From positions 434,001 to 498,000 of the forward strand of contig JAKZHN010000003.1 of the NCBI GenBank assembly GCA_037179335.1: 64,000 nt of DNA. The letters run 5' to 3'. The notes below the pieces were generated by a model. It did not search any database, had not been told where the DNA came from, and saw only the letters and a list, made by a program, of their open reading frames with translations. This DNA comes from Cyclaneusma minus. Lineage: Eukaryota > Ascomycota > Leotiomycetes > Marthamycetales > Marthamycetaceae. Numbering within the stretch: the stretch's first letter is position 1; the number at the start of each line of letters is the position of its first letter. Shown one piece after another: positions 9,801 through 22,442 of this stretch. The position numbers and the translations under genes are program-made.

Positions 9801-12045
9801 TCACGTGATATAAACCACCAAGTCCATCAAGTTCCCTAAGAGTGTGTTAGACATTTGTTGGCGGTAGAGACATTAAGCGACGGAAGAGCGAGGACGCGAT
9901 AGTAGTGCAATGCTGGCTGAGATAATAGGGTGGGCCTCTAAATCAACGCTTTAACTTTTGGGAGAGCTGGTACGGTGGTTTGGCCATTGGAATCTAACAC
10001 ACGACATGAAGCCGACCCAGCAATGAGAGCAAACCGCCCCTGCGCAATTGCATGTAGCACTTGCGACCGGTTCATAATGCTTGACTGCTTGAGCCTCTCT
10101 AGCAGCCCCCAGACCTCCATAAATACCCGTTAGAACTTTCAGCAGCAATACAATACGCTGACTCAGTGCTTGTAAATCACAACCACGTGATAAAGCTTAC
10201 AGAGCGTGGGTTCTATAAAATTGTTCGACAGATCATTTGGGACCAGATGACGACAAAGGCGGTATTGGACGGCAAGGGTGGCACTGTTTTTCGGCGGTAG
10301 GATGACAATGCGACAGCAGGCACAGGTAAGCTGTGTCTTAAACACCTGATTCCGAAAGTTTTGGGGTGTTCTGGCTACTCAAATCAGTCGAACTGTGAAC
10401 CGAAGCTTGACACTCTCCAGCAGGTCCCAGGTCCCTTTAAATACTTTTCCAGGACCTGTAAAATACGCTTACTCACGGGCTGTGAATCACAGTCACGTGG
10501 TACATGACGAAAGCCTAGTAATTTTCTTGGCAGATTATCGGAGCCGACTTGACGGTAAAAATGCTGCTTAACAAAAGAAAAAGAGTGTGACAGTAGGGGA
10601 ATGAGGTGGTGGTACAGGCGATTATCCTTACCAGTTACCTCTACCTCCCAGGAATATTATTGACGTGTTCTAGCCATTGCAGTGAATCTCATAATTGTCG
10701 AAACTGGTCTACAAATGAACTTGAAGCCGACCCAGCCGTTATTGCAATCCTCCCCTGCGCATTATATCTGCAGCGCTTTGCATGAAGCTTTGCGACACGA
10801 CTGCTGAGGTCTGAGTTTCTCCAGCATCACCTCAGGACCCTTAAGTACTTTTCCACTACAAGTAGCAGGAGAAGCAGCTGATTTGGTGGTTGTGAATCAT
10901 ACCACGTGATACATCTTACAAGTCGCAAGGCAATTGAGTTTCTTGACAAACTGTCATTGTCGGGGTGGGATTGACGGCAGAGGAGTTGTCCGACAGCCGG
11001 GGGAAAAATGTAACGGTAGCGTAATGCTGTCACGGTGAACAAGAGGGATCATCCCCTCCCCAGTCCCCTTCTGCGAAAATTAGCAACCTTGTCTCAGTGG
11101 TCTGCGTGTTGGAGTCAATTAGTCACAATTTGAAATTTAGAAAATGGCGTATGACTGGTGCTTGCAAGCTGCCCATGCAAATCGCGTATTCACCCCAACT
11201 CTTCCAATTTGAACCTTCCTAGCAGCTTCCAGGCCCTCTTAAATACTTTCTCAGAAACCACCAAGCCAAGTGTGGTGATTGTGGGTCATATCACGTGATG
11301 CAGTCTACTGACCGTTAAGAGTAAGCCGCATGACATCTAGATCTTGACTGATTGCCGGGCGCTGATTGATGACGGTAGAGATACTGTTCCACGTGAGGGA
11401 GATAATGCGACAGTAGGTGGACGATGTGACAGCAGGGACCGCTCAAATTTATCTCTGAATTCTAGGAAAATCTTGAGGTAGTCTGCGAGTCAGTCAATTA
11501 CGCGGGCTTCTGCGTTTACGAAATAACCTGGAAGCCAACGCAGCAATGATTACAAGTCGCCTCTGTGCATGGTGATCCCGTTGTTATGTATCAAAGCTTG
11601 AATCTCTTCAGCAGGTCCCAGGCCCCTTTAAATACTTTTCAGGGCCCATCGAGTCTTTTGGCATGGTAATTGTGAGTCATTATCACTTGATGCAGGCTAC
11701 TAGCTGTCAAGAGTAAGCTACGTCAATTCTCTCGATTTTGGCTGGTTGTCAGGGACTGATTGATCATGGTAGAGATGTTGTTGTAAGCAAGGGAGATAAT
11801 CCGACACTAGGTGAAAAAAGCGACAGTAGGGTTTATAGGGAACTGTCGGCTTCTTTCTCAACTTCTGGGAAAGTTCCTAAAGCAGTCAGAGTCTGCGAGT
11901 TCTAGTCAATCAGGCCAATTTCCGCGTCCAGGGAGGGCCGGCGCAGCAATGATTACAAGTCGCCTCTGTGCATGGTGTATGCCGTTATGTCGTTTAAGGC
12001 TTAGACCGATCCAGCAGGTCCCACGCCCCTTTAAATACTTCTCCG
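6900..12045. repeat. Block 1 of a degenerate tandem array, about 380-bp period
   Basis: CACGTG or a one-base variant occurs at 6917, 7362, 7747, 8108, 8668 (CACATG), 9054, 9435, 9802, 10184, 10494, 10903, 11292 and 11684 (CACTTG). Most intervals are 360-410 bp. From 8.6 kb on, each unit reads along the plus strand: a GC-rich stretch like CAGGTCCCAGG, then CCCTTAAATACTT; about 55 bp later GTGAATCATAATCACGTGAT; about 90 bp later TTCGACGGTAGG and then GCGACAGTAG. Further elements such as CCCATGCAAATCG recur in some units. No ORF is conserved between units. The block ends after a last TTTAAATACTT at 12,030-12,040. Confidence 0.85.
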
Positions 12046-12220
12046 GCAGCGGAGCAGGAAGTTCAAGACGGAATAGTCATGATAGCGAACGGCGCTGAAG
12101 TGGCGTTGCGCACGCTGGGACTGGGAGAGGTGAAAGAGGCCATACCGATCGAGCAGAGAGGATGTTATATCGACTATCTATACCGGAAGCGTTTACACAG
12201 AGTCTGCTAACCACTGATCC

Positions 12221-15200
12221 TTAATGTGGAACATAATCGGGTCCCTCAGCTACGTATAAACTGGGATCACTCTTCACGCACAGCTTTCCATCTTCATCCG
12301 GATACCCATCGAAGCTGCGGACCTCGAAGAACTCACTACCAACAGCTGTCGCCGCCCAGAAAAGGTTGAACGGGTCATAGCGCTGCTTCAGGCTGAGCAG
12401 CCGAGGGTAGAAGCTGCCCCAGAAGGACCACTGGAAGTTCGGCTCAAGTCGGTCGGCCTCGTTGAGATACGATCCAGACCCGGGCGTGATGTTACGCCAA
12501 AGACCCATATCGATGTTTGTGAAGTTTAACTGCTGAGCCACAAGCTCTTCGGCTGGCTGTGTCAGATTCTGGACGATGCCAGTAATCATATACGCGATTC
12601 CATCGCGCCATGCTGGGTTGACACAGTTGTCCTGGACGCCATTGGGGCCCCAACTCGGGTGCATGTTGTAACCGATAAGTGCTTGGCCGTCCTCCACATT
12701 CTTCCAGATAGCGTCGAAAGTCTGGTTGAATATGGTCGCATTCGCCCAGTTTCGCTCCGGAAAGAATCGGGAGGCAGTCACCACGCCCACATTGATTACG
12801 GCTTCGATTGGGAACGATGCATTGTAGGCTTCATAAAAGCCATCGAAATGCGTCCATGTCATCGAGCCAAGGCTGAAGAGCTGCCTGAGCCTCTGCGATT
12901 GACTTGCTGGGGGCGAAGAACGGCGACATGTCGAATGAGATGTCACCCGCGATGTTGTAGACTTTCCAGTATGCGTATATTTGCGAGTCGGCGCCTTGCG
13001 GGAACCATTTCCAGTACGACTTCATCCCAGCTTTGAAGGAATCGGTGGTGACGTTCGGACCCGTCGAGAATCCGAACGTGGCGGCACTGATAGGCATGTC
13101 GGGGTAAGCCTTGACGACGACGGAAGTGAAGACTCCATAGGTCAATCCGCCTCCTCCACGCAAAGCCCAGAACAGGTCAGCATTCTCATCCTTGTTGGCC
13201 GTTACAAAGCGACCATCCGTGGTGACGACTTCGAAGCCCAAAGCTTGATCGGCGCCCATGCCGAATAAAGGCGTCACCGGCGAGTGACCACCTCCCTGTA
13301 TCCATCCTCCCATGACTCCGACGGTCGGGCACTCGCCTCCCATAATGATGAGTCCGAGCTCGTTTGCGGCAGCGTACAGCTCGAATCCTTGGATGCCTGC
13401 ACCCGCCTTTATGGCTGGACCGGAGTAGCTGGAGTCATTGTAGGAGGGCATGTAAGCCAACTCCTTCATATTTGTTAAGGAACATAGGTGCTTGACATTG
13501 GAAAGGTCTAGCTAAGGCCAGCTCTTATGGAGCTGGAAAAACGGCGCTAACAAAAAAGCTAGTGCTGCTGCCTAATATGGCAGGCTAACACCCCCTTCAG
13601 AACTAGCTCTATAGCATAAAGGCGCAATACCCCCTTTAAGGCTAGCCCTATAGCATTCCTTGCTTTTAAATCCTTTCAATATATCCCATTTTTTGCTGTA
13701 ATCCACCACCCCCTTTAGCTTAACCCCCCTTGACTTTGTAATTCCTCCAATCCAACCATATATTGCTTGTTCTTAAAGTGCTTATTCTAAAGCTATACTA
13801 TAGTCTTAAATATAAATAGGGCCTTCGCAAGGGCGTTGGTGAAAATTCTTATTTCTGGCCTCAAAATATAATGGCTTTTTTTAATTGGAATGGCCTTAGC
13901 GCAAAGAGCTTTCAATGCCTAGAAAATTCAAAACTTTTTTTATGGCCTTAGCGTTTAAGGGCTTCTTATTTTTAACAATGCCTCAAATAATAAAGAACTT
14001 TAAGGCTGTACAAACTGGGCTCAGGCGATTTGAATAGCCATTATAGCTTCTACAGGCAACGGGCATCTGGCATCGGGCATTTGGCAACTCTGGCTCTGGC
14101 AACAAACTTTGGCAATAGGCACTGGCAACGGGCTCAGCTATGACAGCAGGCTTAGCACTTAAGGCAGCTCCCGCCTAAAAAATGGTAAGCGCAAGGCTTA
14201 AAGCCACCTAAAACTGGCCGGCCATAAAAGCTCAGCTCAATACAACTGCTTTAATAATTGACTGTTTTAAAATAGCCAACCATAATGGAAATCCACGGCA
14301 GCGCAATTTGGCACCGCACAAAACCCGCATTGGCGTTAACATTGTACCCACAGCTATTTAGTAGGTCTGGCCTTAGCGGCATAGCTAAAACAGCAGAACT
14401 GGCACTCAAATAGGCCCCACCAATCTGGTATTAACGTAATATTCACGAAAGCCCTAGCCCTTTGGTCTTGAACAACTTGACCTTAACAAAAAAGAGAAAT
14501 ATAGCGCTAAAAGCGCGCGGGCGCATAATCTATCAAAGGACGTAGATGCTTAACATTGGAAAAATCTAGCTAAGGCCAGCTCTTATAAAGCTAAATAAAC
14601 GGCGCTAACAAAGGAGCTAATGCTGCTGCCTGATATGGCAGGCTGACAATGTTGTGGGTCCAAACAGAAAGGGAGCCAGCACCGCCGGACTTCCCGGAAT
14701 AATCGTGCCCTGTGTTCTTCACGACAAAGCGGATGCCTGTGTTGCGAGCAAAGTTAACTGCGAGCTGGATTTGGGCCACACTGGAGGCATTGACCACGTA
14801 GAGTGGATAGCCACCTTGTGTGCAGTTTCCGCTGTCGAAGATGCCTGGCGGCTGGCACGTCATGCCTTGGTAGAGGGGCGAGAGCATCTCAATTGGGTCT
14901 TCGAGGCTAGGGCGTCATCAGCAAGAGACACGTTGACAATATCGTGCTCATCCTACCTACTGGAAGTATGGATCCGTCCATTTCGACGTCATTATCTGGC
15001 ATGCAGTGCCATTGAGGCCGCCCGCGCTGTTGGCATAGCAGATGTGTGCTTGAGGACGGGGCTTGAGCAAGGCGCCGCCAGTCAGGCTGTTCAACTCTGA
15101 CCACTCCGATTCGGATGGCCAAGCTCCATCGCCTGGAAAGACCTTGCAACTGCCTAGGCCAGATAGAGAGTGATTGAGAGACACATTGTGAGCGACGGTC

Positions 15201-15451
15201 ACGTCTATCGATGCAAAGTCGAAAAGGTGCAGTTTGGTGAGGTTCTTGAGACCTTCTAGGGTGAGACTGTTCTCTTCGGACGGAAACAAAGGCACACAGC
15301 CATCGGTATCCTATTGTATAGTCTTAACAACCGGCTTGACCTCTCGGGACGCTAGGAACGTCTTCGGCGTAGCATGGGAAATGTCAGGAAAACGTGCAGT
15401 GATGCAGCAAGCAAAGCACAGCTGAAACAGGGTGGCATAAGAAAGCGGCAT
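12221..15451 (-). pseudogene. BBE-type FAD-linked oxidase, disrupted by at least three lesions
   Basis: This family (berberine bridge enzyme-like, FAD_binding_4 plus BBE domains) makes secreted flavin oxidases, usually of secondary metabolites or sugars. Seen here: start ATG at 15,451 with a hydrophobic leader; CKVFPGDGAWPSESEW; VKNTGHDYSGKSGGAGS, whose His is the expected flavin attachment site; GGECPTVGVMGGWIQGGGHS, whose Cys would be the second attachment; and the C-terminal YDPFNLFWAATAVGSEFF. A 54-nt intron fits at 14,907-14,960 (GTAGGT...CCTAG, in frame). Lesions: TAG at codon 47 (15,311-15,313, CAG-to-TAG type); a 1,176-bp element between WTHN and the next conserved segment (YMPSYNDSSYSG); and a frameshift near 12,860-12,900 between LQPWLDDMDAF and HFDGFYEAYN. 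The enzyme cannot be made as one chain. Confidence 0.85.
13473..14648. mobile_element. Non-coding mini-LTR element (TRIM-like) inside the BBE gene
   Basis: Two direct repeats of exactly 118 bp, 13,473-13,590 and 14,531-14,648, begin TGTTAAGGAACATAGG / TATCAAAGGACGTAGA and end CTAACA / CTGACA. The element is flanked by ATATT (13,468-13,472) and ATGTT (14,649-14,653), a 5-bp target duplication with one G-to-A change. The 940-bp interior has no ORF and is rich in GGCAAC/TGGCA words near 14,055-14,130. Removing the element and one target copy restores a continuous BBE frame. Size and structure fit a terminal-repeat retrotransposon in miniature, mobilised by another element. Confidence 0.85.
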
Positions 15452-16146
15452 GGTAAATGATTACTCGGAATGCCCTGCTGCAACTTACAACGGGTGGCTG
15501 CCAGACCCTTTTGAAGCTCCTCTCTGCGGTGCAATTCTTTTCGTGCGTGACCCGAACCCATCTCGCGTGGCACAGAACGAGAGTGGGAGAGATATTCTTG
15601 TTTGATCTTTCAGCTCGTTGTGATTGAGGACGGAGATTCGGAGATAGCGTGGAGGGGGTTGTTACATCTGGGCAATCTGGCTAGAATATATTACGATTCG
15701 TGGTTCCTGCAATAAGACAGTTCTGGAACGTTGTCAGGGCCGCGTAGCTGACCCTGTACACTCGTCTACTGAAGCGGATACTAGTAGCATTGCGATTTCC
15801 TGAAGGTCGGCATTGCGAATTTGCGAGCATTGGCGCGCATAGTCGCATACTGTCCTTGGGTCGTATTGACATGTCGGGTGCACTTCTTCCGCCTGCCCAT
15901 CGCTTGCGTTCTGTCAGGATTATTACTAGTCTCGCATACGCAATCTATAACCCTGCATCTGCATTCCCCTCCAGAATGCTCGCTTCGCTAAATGAACAGC
16001 ACATCTGGTTGTCGGACTACTATACTAGCCATGCAGCGCAAGGTTGTCGCGGAGAAAGTGCCTGATAAGACGAAGGATCGTTGGACGTCCAGCTCGCATT
16101 CTACGCATGCAGTAACCACCGGATCGAAGATCTGGACGTGAGGACC
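15452..16146. other. Upstream region of the BBE pseudogene, no gene seen
   Basis: This GC-balanced sequence presumably includes the old BBE promoter. No conserved coding frame, RNA or array motif spacing was found. It ends at TGCAT (16,147-16,151), the left target-site copy of the adjacent copia element. Confidence 0.5.
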
Positions 16147-16151
16147 TGCAT

Positions 16152-16355
16152 GGTTGGGACAGCTGGGATGGTCGGAGCACGTGGGTGCCATGTGCCAATC
16201 AGCGCTTAACTCTGGCACTAGCTAGCACAGTCGGGAAAGCGTCTCCAAACCCTTAAAGTCTGGCAGCGCGCCTTTCCCCTTTCTTTTTTAAATAGATACA
16301 ATATTATAAATAATACCCCTATGCATATAAAACCCCAAATTTTATAAATTCGATA
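16152..16355 (+). repeat. 5' LTR of copia-1
   Basis: The first 130 bp keep normal GC (GCGCTTAACTCTGGCAC, GTCTGGCAGCGCGCC). The last 80 bp are AT-shifted relative to the 3' LTR, for example AACCCCAAATTTTATAAATT against AACCCCGAACCTTGTAGGTT. Confidence 0.9.
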
Positions 16356-19323
16356 TTAATTAATTGTTTTTTTTATAAAAATAATAAATTGGCAAAATCC
16401 AATTTAAAAAAAAATTGGCTTGCGCAATTTGCTTTGCTATTAAGCTTTATATTAAAAAAATTTAAAAACTTTATTGCCAATTTAGCAATAATTAGCACAA
16501 TTTGCTTTGCCTTTGCTAATTAAAAATTTAAATATTAAAAAAGAATTTAATAATTTCAAAGTTTTTAATCCTTTAATTTAAGCCATTTTAATTTAAATTT
16601 AAAACTAAATAATTTATACTAATGTTTTTGTATTAATTACACAAATAATAAATACTTGCTATTTTTTTTTGCCTTTTTTTTAACGCCCTTTTTTTTAATG
16701 CTTTTAATGCCCTTTTTTTACTTCGATATTTTCCCTATTAATTTTAATTTTCTTTTTTGCAAAGTTCCCCATTATTTTGCAATTTTAAAATTCCAAATTT
16801 ATATATTATAAATTTGCAGCTTTAAAATCCCAAATTTATACCCTATAAATTTAAAATTTAAATTATGCAATTGCGCAATTAAAGCCCTGTTTGCTTTTTA
16901 TAATTATTTTAAATCCCCTATTTATACATAATTAAAAACAATTTTTTAAAAATATTTATATTGCTTTTAATATTAATTAATTAATAGGCTTTTATAAAAT
17001 ATTAAAATCCGATTTTAAATATTTTACTAAAATAATAAAGCTAGATAAAAATAAATTTAAAAGCTATATAACAGCCAATATATTTAAAATCCTGCTTTAC
17101 AATATAAAATAATGCTAGTAATAGCTTTTAAAAAACAAAAAGCTATAATAAATATATAAAATTTTATTTATTAAATAAATAAATTTTATATTTAAATTAC
17201 TTGCATTAATAGCGTTAAAAGTGGGTTTTAAATACTTGTGTAAAAATAAAAATTAAATTGCAAAAAGTATAAATCTTCCTGAAAGCCTGTATTTTTTTTT
17301 AAAAAAAAGCCTTGTATTTAAATTTAAAAAAAATATATAATAAATATTGCTATTTTAATTTAAAATATTAAAAGTCTTTAAATAAAATTTTATTATTTAT
17401 TTAGCTATTATTTTTATTTTTTCAACTAGCAATATATATTTTTTAATAGCAGCAATTTAATATTAGCTATTAATTGAAAAATTAAAAATTAATATATATT
17501 TAATTTTAGCTTTTTATTTTAATTATAAAATTCTATTTAAAAATATTTGCAATTAGCGCAAATGCAATAAATATTCCAAAATTTACCAGCTTTTGCTAGC
17601 AAGCCGCTAAGCTATTTTTAGAAATTATTTTTTAAAAAGCTATTAGCCAAATATTATTAATATTTAATAATCCTTTGGCTAGCCTAAATAATTATAATAT
17701 TACCATTAGTAATAATATATTTAAAAAAATTGAAAAGCTAATAAAAATATATAGCTATAATAAAACTATGAAATATAATAATAAAATATAAAATATTTTT
17801 AATTTTTAATTTAATATTTGTTTAAATTATTATAAAAAACTAAAGATTAATAGAAAAACCCTGCTATTTATATTTTCTATTATATTAATTAATTAAGCTT
17901 TAATTTTTTATTATTAAAATACTATGCTTTAATAGCTATTTATAAAGCAGTAAATAAAATTAATTAAAAATTAATTTAAAATTGCAAGCAAAAAACAAAA
18001 GTAGTTTAGTTTTTAGCAGTTAAACTTTTATAATTTTTTTTTAAATAAGCCAAAAAATAAATACTTTAAAATCCTTTTTAAAAATATATTTAAAATTTAG
18101 CAAAATATAGAAAATATTTATTATAAGCAGCTAATATGCGGAATTGTTTTTTAAATGCTACTTTTAAAAATTTAAAATTCAAAAGCACTTTTATTAAAAA
18201 TTTAATTATATTTAAAATTTTCCAATTAAATCTCCGCATAATTATAAAAGCTGAAATAGCTATTATTTAAAAGCAATTTTAAATTAATGCTAAATACAAT
18301 AAAAATAATAGCTATGCTAATAAGTTCAAATAATCCAACAGCAATTTCAAAAATTACTCAGGTTTAAATTCCGAAAATTATTTAAATTTCAGAAATTTCT
18401 TTAATTTAGAAAAAAGAAATTTTTATTAAAAAAGTAAATGCTGGATTTGTTTTAAATTAGGCTGCAAATTATAAAGGCATATTTCAAAAAAAAATTGCTA
18501 AATATTAAAACAAATGGAAAAATACAGCCAAAAACCCTAGCAAATTTTATTCCAAATTAAATTTTAAACTTTTTATTAGAAAAATAAATAGCAATTAAAA
18601 TTCCAAAAATAATAAAAATAAGACAGTTAAAATAATATTTTTTATAAGCTTTAAAAATTTAAATTTGTTTTAAAGAAACAATTAAAAATTAAAACCTATT
18701 TTCTATATTTAGTATTTCAAAACAGTCAATGCCCAATATATTATAAATATATTGGCAAATAATCCAATATTTTATATTTATATTAAATAAAATTAAAAAC
18801 AATTTTTCGCCAAATTAATGCCAAATTTATATCGGCAAGCAAATATCATTTTTTATATTTGAATTTTTAAATTTCGCTATAATAATAAAAAATTATAAAA
18901 AATTATATTAAATATTGAAGTTTTTAATTTTAAGCCTTATTTTACCAAATATCTAAATTAATATTGAATAAATCCAAAGTTAAAAAAGCCAAAATTAGTT
19001 TTGGAAAAAGAAAATCCATTATTTTTAAAATAGCTATTATTGTTTTCTTATTTAAAATTATAGAATTCTATGTTTATAGCAGCAATATACTAGTTTTAAT
19101 ATGCCTATAAAATTTGAATAAATTAAAAACTATATTTAATAATATTAAAAATTATATAATGCAAAAATATTTTAAATAGCCAATTATAAATTTTTTTGGC
19201 TATTTATAATTTTTTATTGAATGAGAGCCAATTATTAAAAATAAATAAAACTATTTTATAAAGCAAAAAATAAAACGGATTTATAGAAATTTAAAATATC
19301 CAAATATTAAAAAGCTTTGTAAA

Positions 19324-19545
19324 ATGTTTGAAAATACTAAATACTATTTTAATATTAAACATTTAAAGAAATTAATTAAATGTTATAAAAAATGCCAGTT
19401 TTATGACAAATTTTCAAGCAGATTTAGATTCAAAATTAAAATTGATTTTAATTTTAATTTTTTTATTATAATAAATATTATTTTTATTAATAGCAAAAAA
19501 GCTTTTTATATTATAAATAATGCAATTGGACTTATAACATGCTAA
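19324..19545 (+). pseudogene. Copia-1 integrase-region relic
   Basis: A 73-codon open remnant reads CYKKCQFYDKFSSRFRF followed by alternating Phe/Asn/Ile. In copia polyproteins of filamentous fungi the integrase zinc-finger region has the pattern CxxCQxxGKSPxRFxF followed by a D-rich strand. Here the Gly, Pro and Asp codons are converted as RIP would do (G to K/N/S, P to S, D to N). The assignment rests on family knowledge recalled without a search. Confidence 0.6.
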
Positions 19546-20646
19546 TTTTTTAAAACTATTAATTCAGCTATCGATATATTTGCAAAGGATATTTGAAAAA
19601 CCATTTAAAATTGCTAATTTTATATATATTAAAAACTATTTAATATTATTAAACATAGTGCTAATATTAAAATATCCAATAAATCGTTTTGCCAAAATAT
19701 TAAATTATATAGCATTTACTATAATAAACTCCTTATAAAGGCCTATTATAATATTGGCAAAATGGATTTGTTTTTCTAAAAAGCTTATAATATATTTGCA
19801 AAGAAAATATTTAAAAAACCCTTTGATTTTTTTTAAATGGCAATTAAGGCTATAAATAATATTGCTGGATCTAATAGTTTGATATTTATCTTATGAGTAT
19901 TTAATATTTACTTTAAACTGGCAAAAGAAATTTTATTATTTTTAGAAATATACTAGAAAATTTAAATTATTTAAAAATACAGCAAAAAGCTAAAAAAGCT
20001 ATACATTAAATGCATTGTTTCTAATGCTTTAAACATTAGAAATAGCCCAAATACCTTTGCTGTCATAAATTTTGCTTTTGGCTTTTAAATTCAAATTTAA
20101 AAAAGAAATTAAATAGCAAGGCTTTTATAGTCTGCTAAAAATTGACAATTAGACCTATATTTTTCAAATGCCAATTGGATTAAAAAAATTTAAATTTATT
20201 TTAATTAAGCTATATTTTATCTTAAAAACTAATATTTTAAGATTAGTATTTTTTACAATGCCTTTAAAATCTATAAATGGCATTATTTTAGAATCAATTT
20301 TTAAGGAACTATTTAGGGAATTATTAATAAATTTAATTAAAAAGCCAAATAAGCCAATTTTTGAATTTCAAAAAGCCCCGGAATAGCCAATTAAAAAGAA
20401 ATTTGAAAAATCAAAAAAAGCAAATTTAATGCCCAAGCCGGAAAATCCAGTTCCAATCCGTAAAAGCTCAAAAAAGCCAATTTCATTTTAAAAAAATAAA
20501 ACATTAGTATTTTTCTAAATTTATTTAAAATACTTTTTTATTATAAAAACAATTAAAAAAAAAATTTATTATTTATTTAATTGCTAAAAAAACTGCAGAT
20601 TTAATTTTGGCAAATTAATTAAAGCAAAAAGGCAAACTTACTATAT

Positions 20647-20898
20647 TTGGCAAAGCCTTTGAAATATTTAACGCTATTGGAATTAATATTCTTACTGCTA
20701 TTGGTATTTTTTTTTGATTTTAAAACCTATATTAAAAATATTAAAATATTTGGAATTAAATTAGTAAAACAAATTAAAAATAGGGCTATTACAGCTTTAT
20801 ATAAAAAATTTAAAATAGTTATTTATGGCTATAAAAATATTAAAAAAACCATTTTCTTATCCAGGCCCCAATTATTTAATATTGCAATTAGAAATTAA
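20647..20898 (+). pseudogene. Copia-1 reverse-transcriptase N-terminal relic
   Basis: An 83-codon remnant contains FGIKLVKQIKNRAITALYKK followed by FKIVIYGYKNIKKTIFLSRP. This matches the start of fungal copia reverse transcriptases (FGSRFVDEVKN... KSRLVVQAYND... LTQSPT), with G-to-A type replacements. The order after the integrase relic agrees with copia. Confidence 0.65.
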
Positions 20899-22233
20899 TT
20901 ATTTATATTAAGCTATTTTTTGGACCAAATAAAAATATAAAATATAAAATAGTGGCTAAATTCTGGGCCAGAGATATTATTCAAATATATTCTCAATTTA
21001 AAAATAAACTGGAATAAATAGTTTATTGCATTTTTTTTTAATATTTTAACTTAAATTTTCAAATAATTTTACGGACTTGCAAAAGCCGGCCTGTATTAAT
21101 AAATAATTTATATTAAATATCACTTTATTTAATTATTTTTAAAAATATCCATTTATAATTTATACTTGTTTTTTAGCAAAATTAAGGAATTTTTTGCAAT
21201 TATTAAAATATAAATTAATAATATCCTTCAGCTATATAATATTATATAAACTCAATTTAAAAAATTCAAATTTTATAAAGCTAATTTCAATATTAAACCC
21301 AAAAAAAGTTAATTGTAAATGATCTTTCTTTATTTAATAGCTGTATTTTAAATTTAAATAATAATGGCTTTGTATATTTTCGTTTAAAAAAGCAAAAAAA
21401 AAGCTTTTATTATAAAATATAATTATATAAAGTATAGGGCCTATAATGCTTATACAGCTATAATTATTTAGCTAAAATCCAGCTATAAATTATTTATAGC
21501 AGTTTAAAAATAAAAAAAACCTATTAAAAAATATTTTAATATTAAATAAAACTTTTAAATAGTATTTGGAAAATTTGAAATATAGCCTGCTGTATATTAA
21601 ACTGAATTTATTCAAAATTAAAATTTTCCCTTTTGCAAATGGAAATTTTGCTAATAATTAAAATAAAAATTTCCAAATTAATTATTTTATTATTATTGCA
21701 AATAAAAGAATAAAAGAAAAAAATTATATATTTTAAATTATTGGGAACCTAGTTTATTAAAGCTTAATTAAATTTAAAAAAATAATCAAAAATATACTAG
21801 CAAATAGAATTCTAGCAGCTATATAAGCTATAAATATAGCTATAGCTATAAATACCATTTTATTTAAAATTTTAAAGCAATTTAAATTTTCTCCGGCCCC
21901 AATAGTGATTTATATAAATTTATTTAATCTATAGAATTATTTAATTAGATTAAAAAGAATAATAATAAAAAGTTAATAATAAATATGCTATATTTTAAAA
22001 AAAAACTATAAATTTAGAAAAATCCAAAATATATATTGAATTAATAATTATAATAATTTAGCTAATGCTATAATTAAAATTAATTACAGTAATCCTTAAA
22101 AAATATTTATTAGTTTAAATATTTTTAAAATTAAAATGCAAAACTGGATAAATTGTAAAAAAAAAACATCAAAAAAAAAGAATTAGCTAATTATAAATTA
22201 TAGTAAATAAGCACTATAAAAAAGAGTTTCCAA

Positions 22234-22437
22234 TATTAAAACAGCTGAAACGGTCAAAGCATATAAATGCCATATGCCAATTAGCGCTTAACTCTGGCGC
22301 TAGCTAGCATAATTGGAAAAGCGTTTCCAAACTTTTAAAGTCTGGCAGCGCGCCTTTTCTTTTCCCTTTTTAAATAAATACAATATTATGAATGACACCC
22401 CTATGCGCGTAGAACCCCGAACCTTGTAGGTTCGACA
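22234..22437 (+). repeat. 3' LTR of copia-1
   Basis: This is the mirror pattern to the 5' LTR. Its first 60 bp are AT-shifted (TATTAAAACAGCTGAAACGG) and its last part is GC-normal. The length is identical to the 5' LTR. Confidence 0.9.
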
Positions 22438-22442
22438 TGCAT

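Larger units (their letters stand above)
16152..22437 (+). mobile_element. RIP-degraded Ty1/copia LTR retrotransposon (copia-1)
   Basis: The LTRs are 16,152-16,355 and 22,234-22,437, both 204 bp, ending TTCGATA / TTCGACA. TGCAT flanks both sides (16,147-16,151 and 22,438-22,442). Differences between the LTRs are nearly all C/T or G/A. The 5.9-kb interior is extremely AT-rich, with stops everywhere except short relics. An integrase-like piece at about 19.3 kb and a reverse-transcriptase-like piece at about 20.65 kb lie in copia order on the plus strand. The element is dead. The right flank is array sequence and the left flank is the BBE segment. Confidence 0.9.

Noticed and set aside
6900..12045. 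CRISPR-like array
   Set aside because: The period is about 380 bp with degenerate whole-unit similarity, no short identical repeats with unique spacers, and the organism is a fungus.
12659..13478. Plus-strand ORFs across the BBE pseudogene
   Set aside because: Antisense to clear BBE motifs, with no features of their own.
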